Assembly: GCA_002695185.1 (NCBI GenBank) | Contig: NZOF01000119.1 | Coordinates: forward strand, 1 to 61,824 | Source: Erythrobacter sp. | Lineage (GTDB): Bacteria; Pseudomonadota; Alphaproteobacteria; Sphingomonadales; Sphingomonadaceae | Length of the DNA stretch: 61,824 bases | Reading direction: 5' to 3' | In this document: piece by piece, positions 17,852 through 27,144 of the stretch | Layout of the letters: each line of letters opens with the position of its first letter | Position numbering within the stretch: position 1 is the stretch's first letter | Made by a program: the position numbers and the translations under genes | The notes under the pieces: model-generated | What the model was told of the DNA's origin: nothing | Databases searched by the model: none | The model's input: the letters and a program-made list of their open reading frames with translations, nothing else

Positions 17852-18070
17852 ATGACCGATTTGCCCATGCCCACAGGCCACGTGGTCTTCCAGTTCCTCG
17901 TGCCCGTCCACGTCGAAGTCGAAGACGGCATCGTCACCTGCGTCACAGTCATCGACGAAACGCCGGTTCGTGATCCGATCCTCGTCGAGGGGGACGCAGA
18001 CCTGCTGCCGTCGGCCCTCGCTGCCGACGACGACGGCCAAGACTGGCCGTCATGGCAATTTGGGTACTGA
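17852..18070 (+). CDS. Small hypothetical protein (72 aa)
   Basis: A 72-residue acidic protein starting MTDLPMPTGHVVFQFLVPVH, with beta-strand-like segments (VHVEVEDGIVTCVTVIDETP) and an acidic C terminus ending in WPSWQFGY. The ATG at 17852 is preceded by GAAGGGA. No family recognised. It lies between the ParB-like gene and the overlapping gene pair 18164/18573, on the same strand, so it is probably part of the ICE maintenance transcript. Confidence 0.62.
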   Translation: MTDLPMPTGHVVFQFLVPVHVEVEDGIVTCVTVIDETPVRDPILVEGDADLLPSALAADDDGQDWPSWQFGY

Positions 18071-18163
18071 CCCCACTTCCACAATTCTTTCCCACCTCAG
18101 CCCGGTCATCACTGTGCGGCAGCGTCCGCGCGAGCGCCGGGTATTTTTATCCGGAGGCTTCAA

Positions 18164-18580
18164 ATGGCCGACTATTTCACCCATTTCTCGTGCCTGCTCG
18201 ACGTCGGCACGCCTGTAAATGCCGCCCGCGCACTCGCTCTGTACAACGCCCTTTCCGAGGAGGGCGCCTCGGAGGAACCACCATCGGAGGGCTTTCTCCT
18301 CTCGATCCAGCCCGAGCATGGCGGCACCGCACTATGGATTCGCGATGATGTGACCGGAGACCCGGAGCGCGTCATTCAATTCGTGCTGCGCTGTGCCGGA
18401 CAGTTCCAGCTCACTGGCAGGTGGGGCTTCCAATACGCCAACACATGCTCGAAGCCGCGTCTGGATGGTTTCGGCGGAGGCGCTCACGTCCTTGATCTGG
18501 CGGCCCTTGAAACCATCGCCTGGACCTACACCGACGGATGGCTCGCGTCGGTCCTTGATGGGGGCGACGGCGATGCCTGA
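18164..18580 (+). CDS. Hypothetical protein (138 aa), possibly DUF5983-like
   Basis: A 138-residue soluble protein: MADYFTHFSCLLDVGTPVNA at the start, a GFLLSIQPEHGGTALWIRDD centre and GGGAHVLDLAALETIAWTYT near the end. It resembles the DUF5983 family found on plasmids and ICEs, whose role is unknown; I am only moderately sure of this. TCCGGAGG lies 9 bp before the ATG. Its end overlaps the next gene by 8 bp, so the pair is translationally coupled. Confidence 0.7.
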   Translation: MADYFTHFSCLLDVGTPVNAARALALYNALSEEGASEEPPSEGFLLSIQPEHGGTALWIRDDVTGDPERVIQFVLRCAGQFQLTGRWGFQYANTCSKPRLDGFGGGAHVLDLAALETIAWTYTDGWLASVLDGGDGDA

Positions 18581-19217
18581 GATTATCGAAACCACCGTCT
18601 ACCAGCTGGCAGAATTGGACGAGACGGCGAAGGACAAGGCCCGGGCCTGGTTTCGCGAGGGCGGGTTCGACCATGACTGGTACGACGCCGTCTACACTGA
18701 CTTCGAGCAGGTCTGCGCCATTTTGGGGGTCACGTTCAAAACCCGCGCCATTCGTCTCCTGGGCGGCGGATCGCGGCAGGAGCCGTGCATCTATTTCCGA
18801 GGCTTTTGGAGTCAGGGCGACGGTGCCTGCTTCGAGGGGCGCTACGCCTATGCGCGCGGCGCACCGGCAAAGATCCGCGCATATGCCCCTCAGGATACGG
18901 CGCTCCACCACCTCGCCGACGGCTTGCAGGCTGTGCAGGGACGCAACTTCTACCAGCTTCATGCGCAAGCCCGTCACCGCGGTCATTATTATCACGAGTA
19001 TTGCATGGAAATCGCGGTCGAACGCGAGAGTCCGTTCGGTCAGGACATGACGTCCGACGCCGAAGAAATCATCGTCGAAGCTCTACGAGATCTGGCTCGC
19101 TGGCTCTACCGGCAGTTGGAGCGCGATTACGAATATCAGTCGTCCGATGAACGCATCGACGAGGCGATCGCCGCCAACGCCTACACATTTGCGGAAACCG
19201 GCCGCCGGTTCGGCTGA
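18573..19217 (+). CDS. Hypothetical protein of a phage/ICE family (214 aa)
   Basis: A 214-residue soluble protein starting MPEIIETTVYQLAELDETAK. The phrase AKDKARAWFREGGFDHDW, followed by DAVYTDFEQVCAILGVTF, is typical of a widespread family of phage and mobile-element proteins without established function, sometimes loosely labelled as antitoxin-related. A Tyr/His-rich stretch (HRGHYYHEYC) follows. The start ATG lies within the last codons of the preceding gene. No catalytic motif seen. Confidence 0.72.
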   Translation: MPEIIETTVYQLAELDETAKDKARAWFREGGFDHDWYDAVYTDFEQVCAILGVTFKTRAIRLLGGGSRQEPCIYFRGFWSQGDGACFEGRYAYARGAPAKIRAYAPQDTALHHLADGLQAVQGRNFYQLHAQARHRGHYYHEYCMEIAVERESPFGQDMTSDAEEIIVEALRDLARWLYRQLERDYEYQSSDERIDEAIAANAYTFAETGRRFG

Positions 19218-19293
19218 CGCGATGCAGCCCCCCGCATAGGCAGGCGCCCAACGATACTTCACGCGCCGATGCTGGGGAGAGGGAGAGGTTCGC

Positions 19294-19366
19294 CGGGACG
19301 GGACGAGGTCAGCGCGGCTGAGAGAGAGCGTCGCGCGGGGCTCGTTCCTTCCCGCTCTCGTTGAGG
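19294..19366 (+). promoter_or_regulatory. Structured leader, motif 1 copy C (before helicase gene)
   Basis: Bases 19294-19307 (CGGGACGGGACGAG) pair with 19341-19354 (CTCGTTCCTTCCCG): 13 of 14 pairs with one C-U mismatch, enclosing GAGAGAGAG (19320-19328). The Shine-Dalgarno GAGG is at 19363-19366 and ATG at 19376. The stem sequence differs from copies A and B, but the architecture is the same: a stem closing a GA-repeat, then Shine-Dalgarno and start. Confidence 0.58.
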
Positions 19367-19375
19367 TCTCACCCC

Positions 19376-22300
19376 ATGAACATCCTGTCAGCCGTTGCCG
19401 ATCCGGCGACGACACTTTCGCACGACCCTGCCGCCAACATTCTCGCGGCAGGCGAACTACTGCTTCCTTGGCTGGAACAGGGCCATCCGATTAGCGCCGC
19501 CCAGTTGCGGCAAGCCATGGAAACCGCTTTCGGTGCCTCAGATGCAACGGGTGCGTGGAACTGGAAGCAAGCCTACGAAGCCTGCGAGACCGCCAAGGTG
19601 CTGTTCCTGCGAAAATACGGTACGGCGCTGTTTCGCAAAGCCGCGACGCCCGCAACTCGTCTGGCTGCCCTGACCAAGATCCTGGGCCTGTTTCCCACCC
19701 ACACCCGCCGCTCCGAGGAAAGCCAGGCGCTTCAGCAGTTCTCGACGCCAGTCCCGCTTGGCCTCGCCGCGCTGACCGCAGCGGAAATCCGCCCCGGCGA
19801 CCGCGTGCTTGAGCCGTCGGCGGGCACGGGCCTATTGGCCATTCTCGCGCAGTTGGCCGGCGGCTCACTCACCCTCAACGAGTTAGCGGAAACCCGGGCC
19901 GGCCTCCTCGCCATGCTGTTCCCGGACACGGCTGTCACAAGCTTCGATGCCGCGCAGATCGATGATCATCTCGATCCGGCATTCGCCCCCTCCGTCGTGC
20001 TGATGAACCCGCCGTTTTCGGCCATGGCCCATGTTTCCGGACGCGTGCAGGACGCGGGCTTTCGTCACATTTCGTCCGCGCTGCGCCGATTGGCGCCGGG
20101 CGGCAGGCTCGTCACCATCACTGGTGCCAATGTCGGGCCGGACACTTCCGACTGTCGAGAAGCTTTTGTCAGCTTGCAGGCGCGCGCGCGCGTCGTGTTC
20201 AGCTGCCCGATTGCAGGCGCGCTCTATGCCCGCCACGGCACGACTTTTCCGACGCGCCTGACCGTCATCGACAAGTTGCCGGCAAACGATCCAAGCATGT
20301 TTCCGCCATCGCCGGGAAGCGCTCCGGATGTGGCAAAGCTGCTGGAGTGGATCGAAGCGCAGGTTCCGCCGCGACTTCCTGTCACGCTGCCGGAAACGAG
20401 AGCGCAGATTACTGTGATTCCCAAGTCGGTGCGCGGCTATCTCGCTCGAACGACGTCCAAAAGTCCCAGTGGCAGCATCGTGGCCGACCCCGAAAGCCGC
20501 GACCTTGCCTATGAAACCGTCGACTGGAGCCCGCCCGAAGATACGCGAATGAGCGACGGCCTCTATGAAGGCTACGCGCTTCAATCGATCTGCATCCCCG
20601 GCTCGCAGCCCCATCCGACCAAGCTGGTGCAGTCCGCCGCGATGGCATCAGTCGCGCCTCCCAAGCCGAGCTATCGTCCGCGTTTGCCGGTCAACATCCA
20701 TACTCTGCTGTCTGATGCGCAGCTGGAAACCGTGATCTACGCTGGCGAGGCACACAGCGATTACCTCGCCGGATCGTGGACCGTCGATGAGACCTTTGAC
20801 CTCGTGCAGGCCGCGCCTGAAGGTGCGCCGGCCACGGTCCGTTTCCGTCGGGCCTTCATGCTTGGCGACGGGACCGGCGCGGGCAAAGGGCGTCAATCAG
20901 CCGGGATCATTCTCGACAACTGGCTACAGGGCCGACGAAAGGCGGTATGGATCAGCAAGTCCGACAAGCTGATCGAGGATGCGCAGCGCGACTGGTCGGC
21001 GCTCGGCATGGAACGCCTCCTCGTCACTCCTCTGTCCCGCTTCGCGCAGGGCAAGCCGATCAGTTTGTCGGAAGGCATCCTGTTTGCAACCTATGCCACG
21101 CTGCGCTCCGACGAACGCGGAGACAAGGTTTCGCGGGTCCGGCAAATCGTGGATTGGCTAGGTGCCGATTTCGACGGCGTGATCATATTCGACGAGAGCC
21201 ATGCCATGCAGAATGCCGGTGGCGGTAAAGGAGAACGCGGTGACGTCGCTCCTTCCCAACAGGGGCGTGCAGGCCTGCGCCTCCAGCATGCGCTGCCCAA
21301 TGCCCGTGTCGTCTATGTCTCCGCAACCGGCGCCACCAGTGTTCACAACCTCGCATATGCTCAGCGCCTCGGTCTGTGGGGCGGCGAGGATTTCCCGTTC
21401 GCGACCCGCGCCGAATTCGTCGAGGCAATCGAGGACGGCGGAGTTGCAGCCATGGAAGTGCTGGCGCGCGATTTGCGCTCGCTCGGACTTTATACCGCCC
21501 GCTCACTTTCCTACGACGGCGTCGAATATGAAATGGTCGAACATCAACTGACCGACGATCAGCGCCGGATTTATGACGCCTATGCTGGCGCCTTCGCGAT
21601 CATCCACAACCATTTGGATGCAGCGATGGAAGCCGCGAATATCACCGGTAGCGATGGCACTCTCAATCGCCAGGCCAAATCGGCGGCACGCAGCGCATTC
21701 GAGTCAGTGAAACAGCGCTTCTTCGGCCACCTGCTGACTTCCATGAAGACGCCCACCCTGATCCGATCCATCGAACGTGATCTTGAAGCCGGTCACTCCG
21801 CCGTGATCCAGATCGTCTCGACCGGCGAAGCCCTCATGGAACGGCGTCTAGCCGACATACCGACTGAGGAATGGTGCGACGTCCGCGTGGACATCACGCC
21901 GCGCGAATATGTTCTGTCCTATTTGCAGCACTCCTTCCCGGTGCAGCTCTACGAGCCCTACACCGACAGCGAGGGAAACCTTGCGTCCCGTCCCGTCGTT
22001 CGGGATGGCCAACCGGTCGAATGCCGTGAGGCGGTAGCGAGCCGCGACGATCTCATCGAGCGGCTTGCGTCCCTGTCGCCCGTTCCCGGAGCGCTCGACC
22101 AGATTGTCCAGCGGTTCGGCACGGAGATGGTCGCAGAAGTCACCGGCCGGTCGCGGCGAATCGTGCGCAAGGGTGAGCGCTTCGCGGTCGAAAACCGGGC
22201 AGCCAGCGCCAATCTGGTGGAGACGGCGGCTTTCATGGATGACCTCAAGCGCATCCTCGTGTTCTCGGACGCCGGTGGCACAGGGCGAAGCTATCATGCC

Positions 22301-23686
22301 GACCTGTCCGCTCGAAACCAGCGCCTGCGCGTTCACTATCTCCTCGAACCGGGCTGGAAAGCTGACGCCGCGATCCAGGGCCTCGGCCGCACCAATCGTA
22401 CCAATCAGGCCCAGCCACCGCTTTTCCGCCCGATCGCAACAGACGTAAAAGCCGAGAAGCGGTTCCTCAGCACGATCGCGCGCAGGCTCGACACGCTCGG
22501 TGCCATCACGCGAGGCCAACGGCAGACGGGTGGTCAGGGCCTGTTCCGACCCGAGGACAATCTCGAAAGCCCCTATGCCCGTGCAGCACTGCGCCAGCTC
22601 TATCTGCTCTTGGTCCGTGGGAAGATCGAGGGGTGTTCGCTTGAACGCTTTGAGCACGCCACGGGTCTGAAGCTGACGGACACCAACGGGATCAAGGACG
22701 AATTGCCGCCGATCACGACCTTCCTCAACCGGCTTCTGGCCCTGACCATCGAGTTGCAGGGCATCCTTTTCACCGCATTCGAGCAATTGCTCGACACCAA
22801 GGTCGCCGGTGCCATCGCCAGCGGCACCTATGATCTGGGACTCGAGACGCTGACCGCTGAGAGCTTCATGGTCACAGATCGGGTGAGCATCTACACCCAT
22901 CCCGCAACCGGTGCGCAAACGCGCCTGCTGACCATTACCCAACGCGAACGCAATCGACCCATGTCGCTTGGTGATGCGCTGGCGTGGGTGGAAAATGATC
23001 ATGGGCGATTGCTGGTGAACACCAAGTCCGGCCGCGCCGCCGTTCAGGTCCCGGCGCCATCGTTGATGCTCGACGATGGTGAAATCGAGCGCCGCGTCCG
23101 CCTGATCCGTCCCATGGAACGCCATCACGCCTCGCTCGCCGCGATGGCCGACAGCCACTGGGAGGAGGTCGACCGCGATGCCTTCGCTCATGCCTGGCAG
23201 CATGAACTGGCCGATGTGCCGACCTTCACGGACAGCACGATCCACATCGTTGCCGGCCTGCTCCTGCCGGTGTGGAAACGGCTGCCCGACGAATCGACGC
23301 GGGTCTATCGGCTTCAGACCGATGACGGCGAGCGTATCATTGGCCGTCGTGTTTCCTCGGCATGGGCGGCGAATGCAAACAACGTCGGCGCACTCGACCT
23401 GACTGCCGATGCTGCCTACGCAGCCCTTCTTGATGGGCAGACGATCATCGATCTCGCCGAAGGTCTGCAATTGCGGCGCACCAGGGTCATGGGCGCGAAC
23501 CGCATCGAGTTGACCGGCTTTACCGATGCGATGCGTGAACGCCTGCGCGCTTACGGACTGTTCACGGAGATCATCTCCTGGAAGCTCCGCTTCTTCGTCC
23601 CTATCGGCGGCGCCGGCGTCGCCATTCTCGCCCGCTTGCTCGAAACCTATCCGGTCTCGCGCATGTCCGAGCGGGAGGCAGCCTGA
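19376..23686 (+). CDS. Strawberry notch-type helicase with N-terminal methyltransferase domain
   Basis: A 1436-residue protein. Residues ~120-260 form a Rossmann methyltransferase-like domain with VLEPSAGTGLLA (motif I) and MNPPFSAM (motif IV). Residues ~480-1000 form a superfamily 2 helicase of the strawberry notch (SBNO) type: Walker A-like LGDGTGAGKGRQSAG, DESHAM as motif II, SATGATS as motif III and GLGRTNRTNQ as motif VI. This fused methylase/helicase is a hallmark of alphaproteobacterial ICEs and plasmids. Its substrate is unproven and presumably element DNA. ATG 19376 follows GAGG, and the stop overlaps the next start (TGATG). Confidence 0.86.
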   Translation: MNILSAVADPATTLSHDPAANILAAGELLLPWLEQGHPISAAQLRQAMETAFGASDATGAWNWKQAYEACETAKVLFLRKYGTALFRKAATPATRLAALTKILGLFPTHTRRSEESQALQQFSTPVPLGLAALTAAEIRPGDRVLEPSAGTGLLAILAQLAGGSLTLNELAETRAGLLAMLFPDTAVTSFDAAQIDDHLDPAFAPSVVLMNPPFSAMAHVSGRVQDAGFRHISSALRRLAPGGRLVTITGANVGPDTSDCREAFVSLQARARVVFSCPIAGALYARHGTTFPTRLTVIDKLPANDPSMFPPSPGSAPDVAKLLEWIEAQVPPRLPVTLPETRAQITVIPKSVRGYLARTTSKSPSGSIVADPESRDLAYETVDWSPPEDTRMSDGLYEGYALQSICIPGSQPHPTKLVQSAAMASVAPPKPSYRPRLPVNIHTLLSDAQLETVIYAGEAHSDYLAGSWTVDETFDLVQAAPEGAPATVRFRRAFMLGDGTGAGKGRQSAGIILDNWLQGRRKAVWISKSDKLIEDAQRDWSALGMERLLVTPLSRFAQGKPISLSEGILFATYATLRSDERGDKVSRVRQIVDWLGADFDGVIIFDESHAMQNAGGGKGERGDVAPSQQGRAGLRLQHALPNARVVYVSATGATSVHNLAYAQRLGLWGGEDFPFATRAEFVEAIEDGGVAAMEVLARDLRSLGLYTARSLSYDGVEYEMVEHQLTDDQRRIYDAYAGAFAIIHNHLDAAMEAANITGSDGTLNRQAKSAARSAFESVKQRFFGHLLTSMKTPTLIRSIERDLEAGHSAVIQIVSTGEALMERRLADIPTEEWCDVRVDITPREYVLSYLQHSFPVQLYEPYTDSEGNLASRPVVRDGQPVECREAVASRDDLIERLASLSPVPGALDQIVQRFGTEMVAEVTGRSRRIVRKGERFAVENRAASANLVETAAFMDDLKRILVFSDAGGTGRSYHADLSARNQRLRVHYLLEPGWKADAAIQGLGRTNRTNQAQPPLFRPIATDVKAEKRFLSTIARRLDTLGAITRGQRQTGGQGLFRPEDNLESPYARAALRQLYLLLVRGKIEGCSLERFEHATGLKLTDTNGIKDELPPITTFLNRLLALTIELQGILFTAFEQLLDTKVAGAIASGTYDLGLETLTAESFMVTDRVSIYTHPATGAQTRLLTITQRERNRPMSLGDALAWVENDHGRLLVNTKSGRAAVQVPAPSLMLDDGEIERRVRLIRPMERHHASLAAMADSHWEEVDRDAFAHAWQHELADVPTFTDSTIHIVAGLLLPVWKRLPDESTRVYRLQTDDGERIIGRRVSSAWAANANNVGALDLTADAAYAALLDGQTIIDLAEGLQLRRTRVMGANRIELTGFTDAMRERLRAYGLFTEIISWKLRFFVPIGGAGVAILARLLETYPVSRMSEREAA

Positions 23687-24720
23687 TGGCGCGGATGGAT
23701 GCAGGCGACCTTGCTCATCGTCTTGGCCGCCAAGCCGAGGCGGTGTGCCGCCGTTACCTCAATGCTGGCCGGAAAAACGGCAACTATTGGCTGGTTGGCG
23801 ATGCGAATAACACGCCGGGACGCTCCCTCTTCGTCCGGCTCAATGACTCCCCCAAAGGACCCGCGGGGAAATGGCAGGATGCTGCGACCGGCGACCACGG
23901 CGATTTGCTCGACCTGATTCGAATGGCGCGGGGGCTGGCCGATTTTGCTGATGTTGCCGAGGAAGCACGCGCATTTCTGAGCCTGCCACATTCTGAACCC
24001 GCGCCGTTGCGGCACCAGTTGCCGCGCGCTGCGTCTGGCTCGGCTGAAGCCGCAAAACGGCTCTTTGCCATGTCGCAGCCAATCGGCAGCTCAGTGGCCG
24101 GCACCTACTTGCGTCGGCGCGGCATTGCAGATCTTCCGGGACCTGCAAGCCTGCGCTTCCATCCCCGATGCTACTATCGGCCAGAGACCGATGAGATCAC
24201 CCAGACCTGGCCAGCGATGATCGCCGCCGTCACCGATCTCAATGGCCAGATCACCGGGGTTCATCGCACATGGCTTGCACCCGATGGCAAGGACAAGGCG
24301 CCCATCGATACACCGCGCAAGGCGATGGGAGAGCTGCTCGGCCATGCGGTTCGCTTTGGCGTACCCGGCGAAGTCATGGCCGCCGGTGAAGGCATCGAAA
24401 GTGTGTTGTCCGTTCGCGAAGCCGCACCTGACATGGCCATGGCGGCAGCCCTTTCGGCAGCGCACCTCGCTGCGATCGCGTTCCCGGAAGCGTTGCGCTG
24501 CCTCTACATCATCCGCGACAATGACCCGGCAGGTGACTGGGCGCGTGATAGCCTGGTCGAACGAGCCAACGCGATCGGGATCGAGGCGATCGAGCTGTCG
24601 CCAGCACTCGGGGATTTCAACGAGGATCTGCGCGCGCACGGTCTCGACGCGCTGCGGGCAAGAATCCGGGGCCAATTTGCCCCGCAGGATATTGCTCGTT
24701 TCCTGAGTTCTGCGGCTTGA
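23686..24720 (+). CDS. Toprim-domain protein (DUF7146-type, primase-like)
   Basis: A 344-residue protein. The N-terminal part (NGNYWLVGDANNTPGRSLFV, then GKWQDAATGDHGDLLDLI) is the zinc-less primase-associated region of DUF7146. The C-terminal Toprim fold shows the catalytic Glu in AGEGIESVLS and the DxD-like RDNDPAGDWA. Related proteins prime or regulate replication on phages and mobile elements. The start overlaps the helicase stop by 1 nt, so the two probably act together in element replication or transfer. Confidence 0.84.
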   Translation: MARMDAGDLAHRLGRQAEAVCRRYLNAGRKNGNYWLVGDANNTPGRSLFVRLNDSPKGPAGKWQDAATGDHGDLLDLIRMARGLADFADVAEEARAFLSLPHSEPAPLRHQLPRAASGSAEAAKRLFAMSQPIGSSVAGTYLRRRGIADLPGPASLRFHPRCYYRPETDEITQTWPAMIAAVTDLNGQITGVHRTWLAPDGKDKAPIDTPRKAMGELLGHAVRFGVPGEVMAAGEGIESVLSVREAAPDMAMAAALSAAHLAAIAFPEALRCLYIIRDNDPAGDWARDSLVERANAIGIEAIELSPALGDFNEDLRAHGLDALRARIRGQFAPQDIARFLSSAA

Positions 24721-24858
24721 CCGACGGCATGGGGAAATCACGCGGTCCGGTGCATGCGTAGCCTTCACGACAGGTCTCACCATCGACAGAGGCCGCGCCC
24801 GGCCTTCGAGAGGGCGATAGGCCCACAAGCGTTCTGGTCCAGCAATGGCGGCGGCCAG

Positions 24859-24960
24859 CTATTTTCCGGCGGCGCGCGGGCCGCGCCTTTCCATCGCGAA
24901 ACAAAATAGCCGGCCTTTGCCATCCTCCGCGTTCGCTCCGGCCCTTACGGGTGCAGGACC
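24859..24960 (+). promoter_or_regulatory. Structured leader, motif 2 copy A (before DUF2493 gene)
   Basis: CTATTTT (24859-24865) pairs with AAAATAG (24903-24909) around an inner hairpin GGCGCG/CGCGCC (24871-24887, 5-nt loop). The conserved TCGCGARACAARAWAGCCGG block starts at 24894 and a GC-rich TCCTNCGC-like element follows. Copy B at 28036 keeps the folds with different bases. The 305-bp gap 24721-25025 otherwise shows no gene. Confidence 0.6.
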
Positions 24961-25025
24961 AGCCCGTTCGTGGGCTTCATCGCCATGAAGGCCGCGAGGG
25001 CGCGGTCCAATCGATGGAGCATCCG

Positions 25026-25952
25026 ATGGACGAGCACGACGATTTTGAACCGTATCACAATTCCTCCCCAACCGACCATGTTTTGCAGGAACTCCAGCTC
25101 TATGGCTATCGCCCCTTCGAGGACGAACCCGATCCCCGCCCGCTGCCCGAAGGCAATCGTGTGGCCGGTGCCGTCGCGGACATCTTCGACGCCCTGATTT
25201 CCAGTCTGGAGGACACGCGCCTCGAACCCGACCTCGACGACCTCCTGTGGTCGACCGTGAATCTCTTCCATCGCGCCTGCCAACGGATCGAACGCGAACT
25301 CGATGACAATGAGGTGGGCCAACGCCGTCTCCAGAACGAGCAGGACGGCAGCGAGGTGAAGTCGGTCGAACTGGAACGCCTGACCGCTCAGGGACAGAGC
25401 CTCCTCGAACGGCGCGATGCCTTCGAATTGATGCGTGACCAGGCCGCTGAACATTTTGAACGGCAAACCCGATCAAGCTGGAAGCCGCACTCCGGCTCCA
25501 TGGTCAACCATCGCAACCTGACCTCCGCCATGATCGACAGCCGGGATTTCCTCAATGCCAAACGGCGCGCCGAGACCGAAGTGCTTCTCCCCGCCGGGCC
25601 GAAGATCGCATTTTCCGGCGGTGAGAGTACGGACCATCAGCTGATATGGGCAAAGCTCGACCAGATTCGGGCCAAGCATCCCGACATGGTGCTGATGCAC
25701 GGCGGCACTCCCAAAGGCGCCGAGAAGATTGCTTCGCGCTGGGCTGATACCCGCAAGGTGCCGCAGGTTGCGTTCAAGCCGGACTGGACCAGGCATGCGA
25801 AGGCCGCACCGTTCAAGCGCAACGATCAAATGCTCGCCGTCATGCCGATCGGTGTCATCATCTTTCCTGGCACGGGCATTCAGGACAATCTTGCCGACAA
25901 GGCCCGTAAGCTCGGAATTCCGGTCTATCGGTTCGGCTCAGGCGGCGCGTAA
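25026..25952 (+). CDS. DUF2493 (SLOG-like) domain protein
   Basis: A 308-residue protein from the ATG at 25026 (GGAG 6 bp upstream; an ATG at 25014 is also in frame). The C-terminal ~130 residues carry the DUF2493 nucleotide/ligand-binding fold: IAFSGGEST, then LMHGGTPKGAEKIASRWA and KRNDQML. This places it in the SLOG superfamily, whose members bind nucleotides or their derivatives. The N-terminal half is acidic and helical. The gene is standard in sphingomonad ICEs; its role is unknown. Confidence 0.83.
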   Translation: MDEHDDFEPYHNSSPTDHVLQELQLYGYRPFEDEPDPRPLPEGNRVAGAVADIFDALISSLEDTRLEPDLDDLLWSTVNLFHRACQRIERELDDNEVGQRRLQNEQDGSEVKSVELERLTAQGQSLLERRDAFELMRDQAAEHFERQTRSSWKPHSGSMVNHRNLTSAMIDSRDFLNAKRRAETEVLLPAGPKIAFSGGESTDHQLIWAKLDQIRAKHPDMVLMHGGTPKGAEKIASRWADTRKVPQVAFKPDWTRHAKAAPFKRNDQMLAVMPIGVIIFPGTGIQDNLADKARKLGIPVYRFGSGGA

Positions 25953-25967
25953 GCGCCGCCGACGATA

Positions 25968-26585
25968 CTAATCCTTTCGGGGTTTTGGCTGGTGCAAGCG
26001 TCGCTTCACATTGGGTTTCAGCGCGTTGCCTACATCCTTGTCGACGATCGCAAGGTCGAACCAATCAGGATCGAAATGCCCGCCGCACCACTGCTTGGTT
26101 TCGCGATGCTCTGGGTCGCCGGGGTCCGCCATGATTTCGAGAAACCGTTCATAGCCGGGTATGCCGCCGACATCTTCCGGAGGGCGAGCACGCGCGCCAT
26201 CCACGCATCGGGCCTTCTTCGGCGCAACATCGAGGGAAAGCCACTGTTCCAATTCGACGGTGTGCGACCAACTGTCGCCAAAATCATAGAGATAGTTGAA
26301 GCTGGCTCCTGCTCTCGTGAAGTCCCGCAAGCGCACGTCGGCCTGCTCAAAGACCTGCGGGTCGTCTCCGCAGGACCCCTCGTAGGCAGCGGCGGCATCG
26401 CCAAAACGCAGGCCACCGATCTGGAACTCGTGCAGATGGTAATTCCACCAGTTGAACGCCGCCTGGATTGTCAGGTGGAGTTGCTCAAGGTTCCAGTGAA
26501 TTGGGACGATCAGACGCCTCCAGACCGGAGGGTCAATGTCGTCGATCGAAACGCGAAGCTGAATGGCATTGAAGGGTTCGAACAT
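25968..26585 (-). CDS. Plasmid pRiA4b ORF-3 family protein
   Basis: About 205 residues from the ATG at 26585 (the frame stays open to 26780). Family signatures: QLRVSIDDIDPPVWRRLIVP near the start, FNWWNYHLHEFQIGG, FNYLYDFGDSWSHTVELE and the final QWCGGHFDPDWFDL. Members are frequent on Agrobacterium/Rhizobium plasmids and ICEs, and their function is unknown. It is the only minus-strand gene in this backbone stretch and converges on the DUF2493 gene (15-bp gap), suggesting an independently acquired unit. Confidence 0.85.
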   Translation of the reverse strand: MFEPFNAIQLRVSIDDIDPPVWRRLIVPIHWNLEQLHLTIQAAFNWWNYHLHEFQIGGLRFGDAAAAYEGSCGDDPQVFEQADVRLRDFTRAGASFNYLYDFGDSWSHTVELEQWLSLDVAPKKARCVDGARARPPEDVGGIPGYERFLEIMADPGDPEHRETKQWCGGHFDPDWFDLAIVDKDVGNALKPNVKRRLHQPKPRKD

Positions 26586-26890
26586 ACTGGCAACAAGCCT
26601 TCGAAGGTGGGCGACGTCAAGGCTTGTCACAGATGCGAGGTGCGCAATTTTCACTTGGACGCTGAGCTTTAGCCCAGTCGCCCCAGTTCGGCAGCTACAC
26701 AGCCCCCACTTCAAATGCGCTGATCCTTGGCCCTGCCAAGGGCCTGACGCCATCAACCCGTAAAGGGTCGGACTACGCAAAGCGTGCCGCCGCGCTGTCT
26801 GCGTCAGTGCGGTGATTGCAGCCCTTGCCCGGTCACTTCGGGCGCCTGTCAGCGGGGGATGAGCCTCCGCTTCGAACAGGAGCAGGTCCG
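26586..26890. other. Gene-free interval with a perfect hairpin
   Basis: About 305 bp without a convincing gene. It contains a perfect hairpin CCTTGGC-CCT-GCCAAGG (26725-26741), without a T run. It presumably holds the divergent promoters of the pRiA4b-type gene (minus) and the small membrane protein at 26891 (plus), but I cannot pick out clear -35/-10 pairs. Confidence 0.4.
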
Positions 26891-27055
26891 ATGTCCCTCA
26901 ACGACGCGCAAGCTTTCGCCTTCAGCCTCGCCGCCACCCTGATGGTTGCCATCGTCATTTTTCGCGCCGGTGACGGCAGCCTGTCGGTCGTACCGGCCAC
27001 CGAATTCGATCACGATGCCGAAGTCATCGCAGAAATCGATCCCTTCGCGGTCTGA
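26891..27055 (+). CDS. Small single-pass membrane protein (54 aa)
   Basis: A 54-residue protein, MSLNDAQAFAFSLAATLMVA..., with one predicted hydrophobic helix (roughly 10-26) and a short acidic C-terminal tail ending EIDPFAV. AGGAG (26879-26883) lies 7 bp before the ATG. Not recognised as a known family. Its place between the DUF2493 gene and the next membrane-protein gene suggests an ICE accessory function. Confidence 0.55.
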   Translation: MSLNDAQAFAFSLAATLMVAIVIFRAGDGSLSVVPATEFDHDAEVIAEIDPFAV

Positions 27056-27144
27056 CCGCGTCCAACCGCTCAAGCGGAGCGGGAACTGTAACGGTTTCCG
27101 CTCCCGCTCGGGACTGACTTTCGCTATAGTGCAAAACGCGCCGC

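Noticed and set aside
21848..23470. 540-codon open frame antisense to the helicase/methylase gene
   Set aside because: No recognisable domain; the sense strand encodes clear helicase and C-terminal regions. Long antisense frames are common in GC-rich DNA with strong third-position bias.
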